Below, piece after piece: positions 35,562 through 44,581 of a stretch of DNA of 64,000 nucleotides (positions within the stretch are counted from its first letter, which is position 1; the number at the start of each line of letters is the position of its first letter). Source of the stretch: Treponema sp. (lineage in GTDB: Bacteria > Spirochaetota > Spirochaetia > Treponematales > Treponemataceae); assembly GCA_024402665.1 (NCBI GenBank), contig JAKSTI010000003.1, forward strand, positions 62,001 to 126,000, in the 5' to 3' direction. The position numbers and the translations under genes were made by a program. The notes under the pieces are model-generated. The model was given only the letters and a program-made list of their open reading frames with translations, made no database searches and was not told where the DNA came from.

Positions 35562-36896
35562 TTATTCTGAAGCCTTAAAGTAAAGAACTAAAGAAGTGCT
35601 GCTGCGTTCAAGCACCATACCTTCTTCAAATTTTGCGTCTGTAGCCTCTTCAAGTCTTAAACCGTCGCTTTCAACTTTGAAAAGGAAGTTTACTTCTTTA
35701 GAAACTCCATCAAACTTAAATGAAAGAACGCCATCATACTGAGAGCTGAGTTTTTTATCTACACCATATTTGAATGAAACTGTTCCGCCTGCCTTTGCTT
35801 CTGCAGGAATTACTTTTGGAACAAGAAGATCATTTCCAGACCAGCTGAATCCACTGCGAGAAAGGTTTAAGTTACCGTAGCTTGAACTCATATAGTTTGG
35901 TCCAGTTGAAACAATCTTAGAGTACAAAGAATTTCTTCTGTCTTTTTCATTCTTAATAATTTCAGTTACATCATCCTCAATTGTTACAAGAGAATAATCT
36001 ACTGGTTTTCCAGAAGAGTTTGTGAATCGCAAAACAATAAAATCATCTTTTCTGCATGTAACAACAAGAGGAAGTCCCTTTAACTGATACTGATTGCGGG
36101 CAATTTTTTCATAACCTTCATAATCCCATGTTGCCTTTACAGCTTTGATTTTTGCATCTTTATTTTCTGGGAAAGCCATTGTAACTTTGCCGTTTGCAGA
36201 ATCGATTGTGAAATTATAATCAGGTTTAAGAAGAGTTGTATCAATATTTTCAGATTCAACCATGATGCGGAACTGTTCAGGATACCATGGCTTATCAAAG
36301 ATAGATTCAATTACATCATCAGCTGTAAATGTTTCTTCTGCTTCCTGAACACCAATATGATTTCCTTCTGCATCCATCTGGAAAAGCGCAAGATTATGAG
36401 AGAAACACCATCCCTGAGTTCCATCTTTTGTAATAACTTTAAGCCAGTCCCCTTCAAGAACTTCTTTTCCGGCCATTACTTTTTCGCCGTTTCCTTTTGC
36501 AAGGATTTTTGCAGTTTCGCCCTTTCTAAAACGATAAACCTGTTTTGAAGTATTAGCAGGTTCTGCACGACAAGGAAGCCCATCAAGTTTTACAGTTGCA
36601 TATTCGTGTGTAAATTCTTTATAGCCTTCTGCAATTTTACGAGCCTTTGATTTTGAAACTGGTTCTGTAATCTGCCACAATGGGATTTCAACTTTTTCTC
36701 CATCTGCAGTTCCAATAATATAAACATGATTAATATTTGATTTTGCATAAACTGGAACAACATCAAAATCCTGCAATTTATATTCAGGAAGGTTCCAGAG
36801 CATTACACCATAGCCTTCTAATTTTGAACAAGAAATGAATAAACTGCTGATTAAAATCAATGCAAATGACAAATATGTACGAACGAATTTTTTCAT
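35562..36896 (-). CDS. SH3-domain lipoprotein
   Basis: A 444-aa lipoprotein with lipobox FISC (Cys about residue 23). An SH3b-like domain lies around residues 100-170 (LPCRAEPANTSKQVYRFRKGET through GDWLKVITKDGTQGWCFSHN), followed by beta-rich segments to the end. Bacterial SH3 domains bind cell-wall peptides or proteins. It is upstream of and coupled to the ABC-F gene. Specific function unknown; a spirochaete envelope protein is likely. Confidence 0.82.
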   Translation of the reverse strand: MKKFVRTYLSFALILISSLFISCSKLEGYGVMLWNLPEYKLQDFDVVPVYAKSNINHVYIIGTADGEKVEIPLWQITEPVSKSKARKIAEGYKEFTHEYATVKLDGLPCRAEPANTSKQVYRFRKGETAKILAKGNGEKVMAGKEVLEGDWLKVITKDGTQGWCFSHNLALFQMDAEGNHIGVQEAEETFTADDVIESIFDKPWYPEQFRIMVESENIDTTLLKPDYNFTIDSANGKVTMAFPENKDAKIKAVKATWDYEGYEKIARNQYQLKGLPLVVTCRKDDFIVLRFTNSSGKPVDYSLVTIEDDVTEIIKNEKDRRNSLYSKIVSTGPNYMSSSYGNLNLSRSGFSWSGNDLLVPKVIPAEAKAGGTVSFKYGVDKKLSSQYDGVLSFKFDGVSKEVNFLFKVESDGLRLEEATDAKFEEGMVLERSSTSLVLYFKASE

Positions 36897-37033
36897 AAAA
36901 AATACCCCGTGATTCTCTTTGTTTCTAAAAATAATTATTAATATAGTAGTAAATATATCAAATATTAAGGTTAATGTCTTTACTAAGGATGACTACTTCC
37001 TATTTTTACATACCTGATGTATAATTGCTTGTC

Positions 37034-38290
37034 ATGAAAAAGGTATTAATTATAGATAATCACCAGTTATTCAGAGATTTCTTAAAACAAAAGCTTTCAA
37101 TTGATCAGATTGAAGTTTCTATTTCTCAGCAGCCACGTGAAGGCTACACAAAAATGATTTCTACTCTTCCTAATCTTGTTATTCTTGATATGAATGAAGA
37201 CCGGGAACTTGAAATGGATTTCCTTGAAAAGAAAGCCATGGACATTAATACTTCTCAGATTCCAGTTATTGTAACAGGTCCTTCTGTAGAACGTTCCAGC
37301 ATTGCATCTCTTGCAAAATACGGTGTAATTAAATATTTTGCAAAACCTATTCAGTTTGACACATTCTTTGAATCTATTGGTAAAGTTTTAAAAATCCCAT
37401 TATCTATGGACCTTACTCCTTGTGTTCTTGATCTCCATCACAACGGCAACATCATCTTTATTGAATTTGCAATGGGCTTGAACCAGGAAAAACTTGCACT
37501 TTTACAGTACAAACTTACAGATATGATTAGACATGAAAATATTGAATCTCCAAGAATCATTATCATGTTTACAAATCTGGAACTTTCTTTTGTTGACGGC
37601 TATAACATTGAATTCCTGATTGAAAATATTATGGCATGTCCAAAAGTTCATACAAAAAATATTAAGATTCTTTCTACAAGCAAATTCCTTGTAGATTTAA
37701 TTGACGGGCATCCAAGTTATGCTGGAATTGAAGTTGGCGATAATCTTCCTAGAATGCTTAACTCTCTTGTTGATACAACAATTACTTCCAGCGTATCAGA
37801 TTTGATTACAGACAGAATCTTAACATCATCTGCAATTTCTGATGCAGAAATCAGTTCTGTAGAAAACCGCTTCTTCTCTGATATTAATCAGGGGGCATCT
37901 GCCGGTTCAGAAAATGACGGAACTGTTTTAAGCGTTGCAATTATTGACAGTCACCCACAGGATCTTCTTACAACAAAAACTGTATTTGAAACATTCGGTG
38001 CAAACTGCAAAACATATCAGTCTGGAGAAGAATTCTATAAGGATTACGATTCTTCAAAATTCAATCTTGTTATCCTTGATATTGTTCTTATTGATAACAA
38101 AGGGTTTGAGATTTTACAGAGACTCCAGAATGAATCAGATTCTCCACCTGTAGTTGTTTATTCTCAGCCTTTACAAAGAGAATTTGTTGTAAAAATGCTT
38201 AGTCTTGGTGCAAGAAGCTATATGATTAAGCCTCAAAAACCAAATATTCTTTTGAATAAATGTCTTGCTGTTCTTCAGAGCAAGTTCTAG
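37034..38290 (+). CDS. Double-receiver response regulator with middle STAS-like domain
   Basis: A 418-aa protein from ATG 37034. Receiver 1 (about 1-120) shows VLIIDNHQLF, phospho-Asp candidate in LVILDMNED and Lys in YFAKPIQ; receiver 2 (about 295-415) shows VAIIDSHPQD, LVILDIVLI and MIKPQKP. Between them (about 130-270) a region FIEFAMGLNQEKL through FVDGYNIEFLIENI looks like a STAS or related fold. No DNA-binding, kinase or GGDEF output is present. A TATAAT at 37020-37025 sits only 8 bp before the ATG, so the transcript may be leaderless. Followed by the PHP phosphatase after 9 bp. Confidence 0.82.
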   Translation: MKKVLIIDNHQLFRDFLKQKLSIDQIEVSISQQPREGYTKMISTLPNLVILDMNEDRELEMDFLEKKAMDINTSQIPVIVTGPSVERSSIASLAKYGVIKYFAKPIQFDTFFESIGKVLKIPLSMDLTPCVLDLHHNGNIIFIEFAMGLNQEKLALLQYKLTDMIRHENIESPRIIIMFTNLELSFVDGYNIEFLIENIMACPKVHTKNIKILSTSKFLVDLIDGHPSYAGIEVGDNLPRMLNSLVDTTITSSVSDLITDRILTSSAISDAEISSVENRFFSDINQGASAGSENDGTVLSVAIIDSHPQDLLTTKTVFETFGANCKTYQSGEEFYKDYDSSKFNLVILDIVLIDNKGFEILQRLQNESDSPPVVVYSQPLQREFVVKMLSLGARSYMIKPQKPNILLNKCLAVLQSKF

Positions 38291-38299
38291 GCTAAAAAC

Positions 38300-39196
38300 A
38301 TGAAATTTCATCATAAAATTAATCTTCACACTCACTGTACTTTCTGCGACGGAAAAGATACTGCAGAAGACATGGTTAAGTCTGCCATTAAAAAAGGATT
38401 CACTGTTCTTGGTTTTTCAAGTCATAGCATTCATCCTTTGAACCCAGAGTTTTACATTCAGCCTGATGACGACTGGCACATCCATAATGAAAATCTTGTT
38501 TCATACACAGATGAAATCAACAGATTAAAAGTAAAATATGCCGGACAGATTGATATTTTTACAGGATTTGAAGCAGATTATTTTGAATCACCAGAAATCG
38601 GCTCTTCAATCCCTGATTTTTCTAAATACAAAAAGTTCAAACCGGACTATCTTATTGGCTCTGTTCATTTTGTAAATACACCAAATGGATTTTACACAGT
38701 AGATAACGTAACAGAAAGTGTTCAGGAAGGTCTTAAACGTCTTTATGGAATTATTCCAGGTGTTTCTGATGCTAAAGAAGCAGTTTGTGATTATTTTGAA
38801 GCCCAGAGAAATATGCTTAAAAAAGGTGATTTCAACATTCTTGGACATGCAGATTTAATTCGCAAAAGAAACGGAGTTTTGAAGTTTTTTAGCGAAGACG
38901 AAAGCTGGTACAAAGAACAGATTAATCTGACTGTGAAAGCAATTAAAAAATCCGGGGTTTCTGTAGAAATTAATACTGGTGCAATTGCCAGAGGAATTAT
39001 GGATGATGTTTACCCTGCTTCTTATATGATGGAAAAGCTTTATGAAAACGGCATTCCTGTTTGTGTAAACTCAGATTCTCATAATATTGATTCCCTTGAT
39101 ACAGGATTTGAAAAAGCATACAGCGTTGCAAGAAAAGCGGGATACAAAGAATTGGTTTATCCTTTGAAAACCAAAACTTTCATAATTGACCTTTAA
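38300..39196 (+). CDS. PHP-domain histidinol-phosphatase
   Basis: A 298-aa PHP-superfamily phosphatase with the metal-binding motifs INLHTHCTFCDG, FSSHSIHP, GSVHFVN, GHADLIRK and NSDSHN. Length and order match HisK-type histidinol-phosphatase, which removes phosphate from L-histidinol-phosphate in histidine synthesis. Other PHP phosphoesterases look alike, so the pathway is probable and not certain; no his genes are adjacent. Confidence 0.85.
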   Translation: MKFHHKINLHTHCTFCDGKDTAEDMVKSAIKKGFTVLGFSSHSIHPLNPEFYIQPDDDWHIHNENLVSYTDEINRLKVKYAGQIDIFTGFEADYFESPEIGSSIPDFSKYKKFKPDYLIGSVHFVNTPNGFYTVDNVTESVQEGLKRLYGIIPGVSDAKEAVCDYFEAQRNMLKKGDFNILGHADLIRKRNGVLKFFSEDESWYKEQINLTVKAIKKSGVSVEINTGAIARGIMDDVYPASYMMEKLYENGIPVCVNSDSHNIDSLDTGFEKAYSVARKAGYKELVYPLKTKTFIIDL

Positions 39197-39202
39197 TATT
39201 TT

Positions 39203-39240
39203 AAAAAAAAGGATGCCCTTTTATCAGGACATCCTTTCTA
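39203..39240. terminator. Terminator between PHP phosphatase and DksA-like gene
   Basis: Arms AAAGGATG and CATCCTTT with a CC/GG extension, A-run on one side and T-rich on the other, between convergent genes. Confidence 0.82.
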
Positions 39241-39258
39241 TGCTTTAAAAAACAAAAA

Positions 39259-39615
39259 TTAACGATTTCTTCTTTCTGCGGCACTGGCACACTGAACACA
39301 CATTGTTGTCCAAGGAAGTGCTTCAAGTCTTTCTTCTGGAATTTCTTTTCCACAAACAACACATCGGCCATATTTCCCCTGATAGATTCTTTCAAGGGCC
39401 TTATCAATCTGCTGAAGTCTTTTTGCTTCCTGTGCGCCAAGAGCTGTTAATAAGTTTCTGTCGATTGCATCAGAAGCAACGTCTGCTTCATCTCCTGATT
39501 CAACAGTTTTTATTAATTCTTTCATGTCATCGCTTTGTCCGGCAAGAGAATCTAAAATCATCTTACGCTGCTCTGCAAGATTCTCCTTCATTTTATCTAA
39601 AAAAGCTTGTTCCAT
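39259..39615 (-). CDS. DksA/TraR-type zinc-finger transcription factor
   Basis: A 118-aa protein: N-terminal coiled coil (about 1-75) with acidic DEADVASDAIDRN and C-terminal four-Cys zinc finger (CVVCGKE and CVQC, about 85-110). DksA-type proteins enter the RNA polymerase secondary channel and alter promoter choice with ppGpp. The coiled-coil tip lacks an obvious DxxDxA motif at the classical place, but DEADVASDA could serve. Strong ribosome site AGGAGATG before the ATG. It may be a general regulator or a shorter DksA relative. Confidence 0.88.
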   Translation of the reverse strand: MEQAFLDKMKENLAEQRKMILDSLAGQSDDMKELIKTVESGDEADVASDAIDRNLLTALGAQEAKRLQQIDKALERIYQGKYGRCVVCGKEIPEERLEALPWTTMCVQCASAAERRNR

Positions 39616-39734
39616 TTTTCATCTCCTAGCTTAAATGTTGTCAATTTCTAATGTTTTGTATATACTAATATAAATGCAAAATCTCAAAAAGACAAATAAA
39701 ATTTTGCAAATAATTTAATTTTTAAAGGGAATCT

Positions 39735-39953
39735 ATGGCTAAAGAAGCTGCTATTGAAGTAGAAGGCGTTGTAAAAGAAGCTCTTCCAAACACAACATTC
39801 CGTGTAGAATTACAGAACGGACACATTATTATGGCTCATCTTTCAGGAAAAATGAGAAAACACTATATCAGAATTGTTCCTGGTGACAGTGTAAAAGTTG
39901 AGCTCTCTCCTTATGACTTGAATAAAGGAAGAATCATCTTCAGACAGAAATAA
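39735..39953 (+). CDS. infA: Translation initiation factor IF-1
   Basis: A 72-aa S1-like OB-fold protein with the typical IF-1 sequence ([57 protein letters not shown]). It blocks the ribosomal A site during initiation. It stands alone, not in a ribosomal-protein operon, and is followed by the 77-bp repeat array. Confidence 0.97.
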   Translation: MAKEAAIEVEGVVKEALPNTTFRVELQNGHIIMAHLSGKMRKHYIRIVPGDSVKVELSPYDLNKGRIIFRQK

Positions 39954-39997
39954 TTCATTCATATATTTTTTGCTAAAAGGGTAATTTTTTCATTTCG

Positions 39998-40368
39998 ATT
40001 GCTATAAGGCTTCGTAAAGGCACGCTCCGCTTAAAGCCTTGACAAACCCTTTTAGCAATGGTTTTTACTTCTTTTTTGCTATAAGGGTTAGTAAAGGCAC
40101 GCTTCGCTTAAAGCCTTGACAAACCCTTTTAGCAATGGTTTTTTACTTCTTTTTTGCTATAAGGGTTAGTAAAGGCACGCTTCGCTTAAAGCCTTGACAA
40201 ACCCTTTTAGCAATGTTTTTTTACTTCTTTTTGCTATAAGGCTTCGTAAAGGCACGCTTCGCTTAAAGCCTTGACAAACCCTTTTAGCAATGGTTTTTAC
40301 TTCTTTTTTGCTATAAGGGTTAGTAAAGGCACGCTTCGCTTAAAGCCTTGACAAACCCTTTTAGCAAT
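39998..40368 (+). repeat. Five tandem copies of a 77-bp hairpin-forming repeat
   Basis: Copies start at about 39999, 40076, 40154, 40231 and 40308. Each pairs TTGCTATAAGGGTTAGT with ACAAACCCTTTTAGCAA over about 17 bp with few mismatches, with an inner AAGGC/GCCTT stem, and ends in a T-rich spacer. Copies 1 and 4 have GGCTTCGT in place of GGGTTAGT and can form a perfect alternative stem AAGGCTT/AAGCCTT. This fills the 437-bp gap between infA and tyrS. No spacer diversity of CRISPR type. Confidence 0.9.
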
Positions 40369-40388
40369 GTTATCAGGAGGATAACATT
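40366..40388 (+). promoter_or_regulatory. Hairpin presenting the tyrS ribosome-binding site in its loop
   Basis: Perfect 9-bp arms AATGTTATC and GATAACATT flank the loop AGGAG, which with the next G is the Shine-Dalgarno of tyrS (ATG 40392). The linear spacing of 11 nt is long; the stem would bring the site nearer to the start codon. Confidence 0.72.
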
Positions 40389-40391
40389 ACT

Positions 40392-41627
40392 ATGACACTT
40401 TACGAAGATTTAAAATGGCGTGGGCTTATTAAAGACGTTGCAGGTGACGAAAACGAATTACAGAAAGTTCTTGACGGACCTTCTTTTGCTTTCTATTGGG
40501 GAACTGACCCAACTGCTGATTCTTTACACATTGGACACTATTCTTCACTTTGTATGGCAAAACGTCTTGCAAATGCAGGTCATCATCCAATTTTGCTTTG
40601 TGGTGGTGCTACAGGTCGTATTGGTGACCCTCGCCCTACAGCTGAACGTGAAATTATCAGCGAAGAAACAGTAAACAAAAATATCAATGGAATTCGTGCT
40701 CAGGTACAGTCAATTGTTCCACAGGCAGAACTTGTTGATAACTACGAATGGACAAAAGATTATACATTCTTAAACTTCCTTCGCGACATTGGTAAATACA
40801 TCAACGTAAACTACATGCTTGATAAAGATATTATCCGCCGCCGTTTGGAAACTGGTATTACTTTTGCAGAATTCTCTTACATGCTTTTGCAGGGTTACGA
40901 CTTCCTTCACCTTTTCCAGGAAAAGAAAGTTATTATGCAGGTTGCAGGTTCAGACCAGTGGGGAAACATTACAACTGGTGTAGACTTAATTCGCAAGGTT
41001 GTAGATGGTTCTGCATATGCTTTCACAATGCCATTAATTCTTGATGCAACTGGAAAGAAATTCGGTAAATCTGAAGGAAATGCTTTGTGGCTTAACAAAG
41101 AAAAAACAGCTCCATATGCAATTTACCAGTATCTTATTAATGCAGATGATTCTAAAGTTCTTGAATACCTTAAAGTATTCACATTCCTTTCTAAAGAAGA
41201 AATTGAAAAGATTTATGAAGAACATCTTGCTGCTCCAGAAAAACGTATTGCACAGAAAACTTTGGCTTGGCAGATTGTAAAAGATCTTCACGGTGAAAAA
41301 GAAGCCGACAATGCAGTTTCTGTAAGTGAAAAACTTTTTGCAGGTGATTTCAAAAGCCTTTCTGTAAGTGACATTATGACAGGAATGAAAGGAGTTCCAA
41401 CATTCAAATATTCAGAAGAACTTCCTTTAGTTGATTTCCTTGTAAATAATAAAATTGCTTCTTCTAAACGCGAAGCCCGTGAATTCATCACAGGAAACGC
41501 TATCACAATCAACGGTGAAGTAATTAATGAAACTGACAAAGTAATTTCAAAAGATATGGCTCTTGAAGGAAAAATCATTATTGTTCGCCGCGGTAAGAAA
41601 AAGTACTTTGTTGCAGAAATTGCTTAA
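40392..41627 (+). CDS. tyrS: Tyrosyl-tRNA synthetase
   Basis: A 411-aa class I synthetase: HIGH motif in ADSLHIGHYSSL (about residue 47), tyrosine-binding region (GSDQWGNITTGVDLIRK), KMSKS-type loop KFGKSEGNALW (about 225) and a C-terminal S4 RNA-binding domain (SKREAREFITGNAITINGEV). It charges tRNA-Tyr with tyrosine. Expression may be set by the upstream hairpin with the exposed ribosome site. Downstream is a bidirectional terminator. Confidence 0.96.
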   Translation: MTLYEDLKWRGLIKDVAGDENELQKVLDGPSFAFYWGTDPTADSLHIGHYSSLCMAKRLANAGHHPILLCGGATGRIGDPRPTAEREIISEETVNKNINGIRAQVQSIVPQAELVDNYEWTKDYTFLNFLRDIGKYINVNYMLDKDIIRRRLETGITFAEFSYMLLQGYDFLHLFQEKKVIMQVAGSDQWGNITTGVDLIRKVVDGSAYAFTMPLILDATGKKFGKSEGNALWLNKEKTAPYAIYQYLINADDSKVLEYLKVFTFLSKEEIEKIYEEHLAAPEKRIAQKTLAWQIVKDLHGEKEADNAVSVSEKLFAGDFKSLSVSDIMTGMKGVPTFKYSEELPLVDFLVNNKIASSKREAREFITGNAITINGEVINETDKVISKDMALEGKIIIVRRGKKKYFVAEIA

Positions 41628-41652
41628 ACTATAACAACTGCAGGTTAAAAAG

Positions 41653-41712
41653 AAAAAGCATCCGGTTCTGAAGTGCACTTAATCTTCACTTCAATTCTGG
41701 ATGCTTTTTTTT
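41653..41712. terminator. Bidirectional terminator after tyrS
   Basis: Long interrupted stem: AAAAAGCATCC pairs with GGATGCTTTTT, inner TGAAGTG with CACTTCA, followed by T-run; between convergent genes. Confidence 0.88.
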
Positions 41713-41720
41713 GACTAAAA

Positions 41721-42104
41721 TTAGTCTTTGTATTTTCTACCATAAAGATCTTTATGTAACATATTTTCCATCATAACTTTAATGTAGCTGTCCTTCACTG
41801 GAGAACCGGCTGTTACAAAATCTTTATAATGTCTGTATTTGCTTATTAAAACAATTCCTTTTACAAGTCCATCTGGAATCAGATAGAAAATAGCTGCAAT
41901 AAACAAAAGTGTACCAACAACCCCTGTTTTATTTGAAAAATAGATACAGATTATTCCTAAAATAAGCTCCAATCCTTTTGCAAACAAATCAGTCTTAAAC
42001 TTTTTCTTTACAGCAGCTGCCTTTTCTTCATAATCATCATTCTGATCTTCAGCGCTGAAATCAACTAAAGGCGAAAGTTTTTCATCCTCTTTTTTTTCTT
42101 CCAT
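41721..42104 (-). CDS. Small membrane protein of unknown function
   Basis: A 127-aa protein: acidic hydrophilic N-terminus (EEKKEDEKLSPLVDFSAEDQ), two hydrophobic segments (about 43-60 and 64-85) and a short cytoplasmic tail (LHKDLYGRKYKD). Family not recognised. It has GGAGG before the start and lies 37 bp behind the J-domain protein on the same strand, so the two may be co-transcribed. Confidence 0.72.
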   Translation of the reverse strand: MEEKKEDEKLSPLVDFSAEDQNDDYEEKAAAVKKKFKTDLFAKGLELILGIICIYFSNKTGVVGTLLFIAAIFYLIPDGLVKGIVLISKYRHYKDFVTAGSPVKDSYIKVMMENMLHKDLYGRKYKD

Positions 42105-42141
42105 AAATCACCTCCTTTATATAAACATTTCCCTAAAGAAA

Positions 42142-42726
42142 TTATTTATTTTTAGATCTTAACCCGCGAATTGCAGTTCCAATTCCTTTTATACCACCAA
42201 TAAAAACAAACATGCTGATTAGTGAAGCAAATGGCATAACAAAAGTAAAACGCATTATAAACAAAGCAGCCACTGTCTGTAAACTTTTTGCTACTAAAAG
42301 ACTAAGATATTCAGATTTTGTATATTCCCGTGAAGTTCTGTATGCATTCTGCTGGCGTTTAAATTCAGTCTGCCATTCTTCAGATTGCTGCTGGGCATTT
42401 GAAGCACCAGAGAACCAGTTCCAGAAAGTTTCCTCATCACTAAAAGGATTAGAATAACCATAACCAGAAGCACTGGAAGCATTTCTATAATTAGTGTACT
42501 GGTACTGAGAATAATCTTCGCTGCCAGTTAAATCATAATTTCTTCTTTTTTCTTCATCACTTAAAACAGCATAAGCGGCATTAACTTCTTTAAATCTCTC
42601 TTCTGCTTCTTTATCTCCAGGATTTCTATCTGGATGATATTTAAAAGCAAGATTTCTGTAAGCCTTTTTAATTTCATCTGCAGAGGCTGTTTTTAAGACA
42701 CCTAAAACATCATAATAATTCATCAT
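42142..42726 (-). CDS. J-domain protein with C-terminal membrane segments
   Basis: A 194-aa protein. Residues 3-70 are a J domain with the essential HPD in [11 protein letters not shown], which stimulates an Hsp70. A Tyr/Ser/Gln-rich linker (about 72-125) follows, and the C-terminus (about 145-185) holds hydrophobic helices. It lacks the DnaJ zinc finger and substrate-binding domains, so it is a membrane-anchored cochaperone of type III, and not DnaJ itself. Two ATG codons in tandem at 42726 and 42723 leave the start uncertain by one residue. Confidence 0.87.
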   Translation of the reverse strand: MMNYYDVLGVLKTASADEIKKAYRNLAFKYHPDRNPGDKEAEERFKEVNAAYAVLSDEEKRRNYDLTGSEDYSQYQYTNYRNASSASGYGYSNPFSDEETFWNWFSGASNAQQQSEEWQTEFKRQQNAYRTSREYTKSEYLSLLVAKSLQTVAALFIMRFTFVMPFASLISMFVFIGGIKGIGTAIRGLRSKNK

Positions 42727-42802
42727 TTAAAAAATAATTGTTTTTTTTAATTGTTACAACAAAAAAATTCTGAAATATCCTTAATTATCTGTTATTTTTT
42801 AA

Positions 42803-43192
42803 TTATTTTAGAATAATCCAGGTTGCACCAGAGCCACCTTCTGCCTGAGTTTTAGGATGACCCGACATTCCGCAATGTTTATTTGTCTGAATAAATTTTT
42901 TTACCAGATCACCTAGAACCGGATTCGTTCCTGTTGTATGAATCCCTTTTCCGTGAACAACAATAACCTTTCTGATGCCCCGTTTCATACAATCACTAAT
43001 AAAATAAGACAAACGTTCCCAGGCTTCATCCTGATGAAAACCATGCAAATCTAATCTGGCTTCAGGTTTCATATCAAGAATTTCCTTTTTATTCTGAAGC
43101 ATCTTTGTTTTATTTGTGTGATTTACAATTTCATCTTTATCAATAACCTGATGATTATCAAGCCATTTTGCAAGAATATCATTTGTTCCCAT
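42803..43192 (-). CDS. Smr-domain protein
   Basis: A 129-aa protein whose C-terminal 90 residues form the Smr (MutS2-related) domain with LDLHGFHQDEA and VVHGKGIHTTG, motifs linked to endonuclease or RNA-related activity. It starts 3 bp after the last Bat gene on the same strand and is probably in that operon. Stand-alone Smr proteins act in DNA or RNA metabolism, and ribosome rescue in some bacteria; the role here is open. Confidence 0.88.
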   Translation of the reverse strand: MGTNDILAKWLDNHQVIDKDEIVNHTNKTKMLQNKKEILDMKPEARLDLHGFHQDEAWERLSYFISDCMKRGIRKVIVVHGKGIHTTGTNPVLGDLVKKFIQTNKHCGMSGHPKTQAEGGSGATWIILK

Positions 43193-43195
43193 ATT

Positions 43196-44581
43196 TTACC
43201 TTATGATTATAACGTCATCTCTGTAACACCAGCCACCGCTTTCACCAACTTCAATATAAAGCCACTTACCTGTTTCCTTCAAGACCTTAACATAGCTTCC
43301 TGGCATTAATTCGAATTTTGACTCACAAACTTCTTCTGGAATTGAACGAACTTCTGTTCCTGCAAAAATCCCATTTTTTGTTTTACTCTGAATTCCACAA
43401 TTGATCAGCAGAATTGTTTCGCAAACAAGAAAAACTGTTACAACAATTGCTTCAAGGATTTTCTTTTTTCTGAATAAAAGCACATCAAAAATCAAAGTAA
43501 CAATAATTGCAAGAATCACAAGTCCAAGATAAATAAGCTTAAATTCATTTTTATCTGCCGGAAGTTTTGCTGAAGTTTCAAATGCAATTCGTTCTTTGCG
43601 GGCTTTTCCAAAAATGGACTTTCTTTCTTTTATTCTCAAATCAGCTATTTTCTGACAATCTTCTCTTGTCAAAATTACAGCTGGTTCTTCTTCATGCTGA
43701 ACAACAACTTCGGTAAATGCATCTGCAAATAGATTATCTTTTTCTGCTTCAACAAAACCGTTTCCTTCCAGAACTTTGATTGTAAAAGATGGAAGTTTCA
43801 AATCTGATTTATATCCTGCAAAACTTGTTGCCACCATATTAATTGTTGGGAATGTCATTTCTCCGCTAACCAATGGCTCCCATTCAAAATCTGAAACTGG
43901 AATCAAAACATCAGACTTATCATTTTCTCTGTAACGGCTTTCTGTAATTTCATAAGCTTTTGTCTGGGCAAAAATTGAATCTTTAGGAATATCCCAATCG
44001 TACTGAATCAACTGAACAGCATACTGACAATAAACAGTAAATTTAATCTTCTGACCAGTTTTTACAATCTGAACAGGAGATGCAACTTTTGAATCTTCAG
44101 AAGAAATTTCTGTTCCATCTGCAAAATGAATGTGAAGAACCGGAAGCTGCTCTTTTGGATTAAAACCAATCTTAATTGGGTCAAAAGAAATTTTTCTTCT
44201 AAAAGCCCCTACTCGTAAAGACAAAGGCTGCAGCTGATATGTTCCTTTTTTAGAAAAAGAAAGCCACACTTCAATTCTGGTGCCAATTTCTTCCTGTGAA
44301 TAATCTTCTGTTCTCAAAAGGCTTTTAAAAACAACATTATCTGGCAGAACAGGGCTATCTACACTAAGTTCTTCAGGGCTTACTTCTGGAATTACAACTT
44401 CAAATTTAATATCGCTGTTTGTAATCCACTGCTGATATGAATCTGGTTTAAAAGACAAACTGTCCAAATCTGATTGAGAAATAAATTTTGCATGTACGGC
44501 AGTCATCTGAAATAATAAAATCAGAGAAATTAATAATCGCCTGCTAAATTTGTGTTCTGACTTGATTCGCCACTTTTCCAT
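43196..44581 (-). CDS. BatD-like membrane protein with C-terminal SH3 domain
   Basis: A 461-aa protein: signal peptide (about 15-32), long beta-rich extracytoplasmic region (about 35-330), one or two transmembrane helices (about 347-395) and an SH3b-like end (GSYVKVLKETGKWLYIEVGESGGWCYRDDV). The first part fits the BatD/oxygen-tolerance family by character and by position behind the VWA genes. It overlaps the preceding gene by 52 bp, with GGAG 14 nt before the ATG at 44581. The SH3 end on a BatD-like protein is notable. Confidence 0.72.
   Translation of the reverse strand: MEKWRIKSEHKFSRRLLISLILLFQMTAVHAKFISQSDLDSLSFKPDSYQQWITNSDIKFEVVIPEVSPEELSVDSPVLPDNVVFKSLLRTEDYSQEEIGTRIEVWLSFSKKGTYQLQPLSLRVGAFRRKISFDPIKIGFNPKEQLPVLHIHFADGTEISSEDSKVASPVQIVKTGQKIKFTVYCQYAVQLIQYDWDIPKDSIFAQTKAYEITESRYRENDKSDVLIPVSDFEWEPLVSGEMTFPTINMVATSFAGYKSDLKLPSFTIKVLEGNGFVEAEKDNLFADAFTEVVVQHEEEPAVILTREDCQKIADLRIKERKSIFGKARKERIAFETSAKLPADKNEFKLIYLGLVILAIIVTLIFDVLLFRKKKILEAIVVTVFLVCETILLINCGIQSKTKNGIFAGTEVRSIPEEVCESKFELMPGSYVKVLKETGKWLYIEVGESGGWCYRDDVIIIR

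Noticed and set aside
39998-40368. CRISPR array
   Set aside because: The 77-bp units are repeated whole with no unique spacers and no cas genes; they are hairpin tandem repeats.
39998-40391. T-box riboswitch before tyrS
   Set aside because: No AGGGTGGNACCGCG-like T-box sequence and no specifier loop pattern seen; the structure is a tandem repeat.
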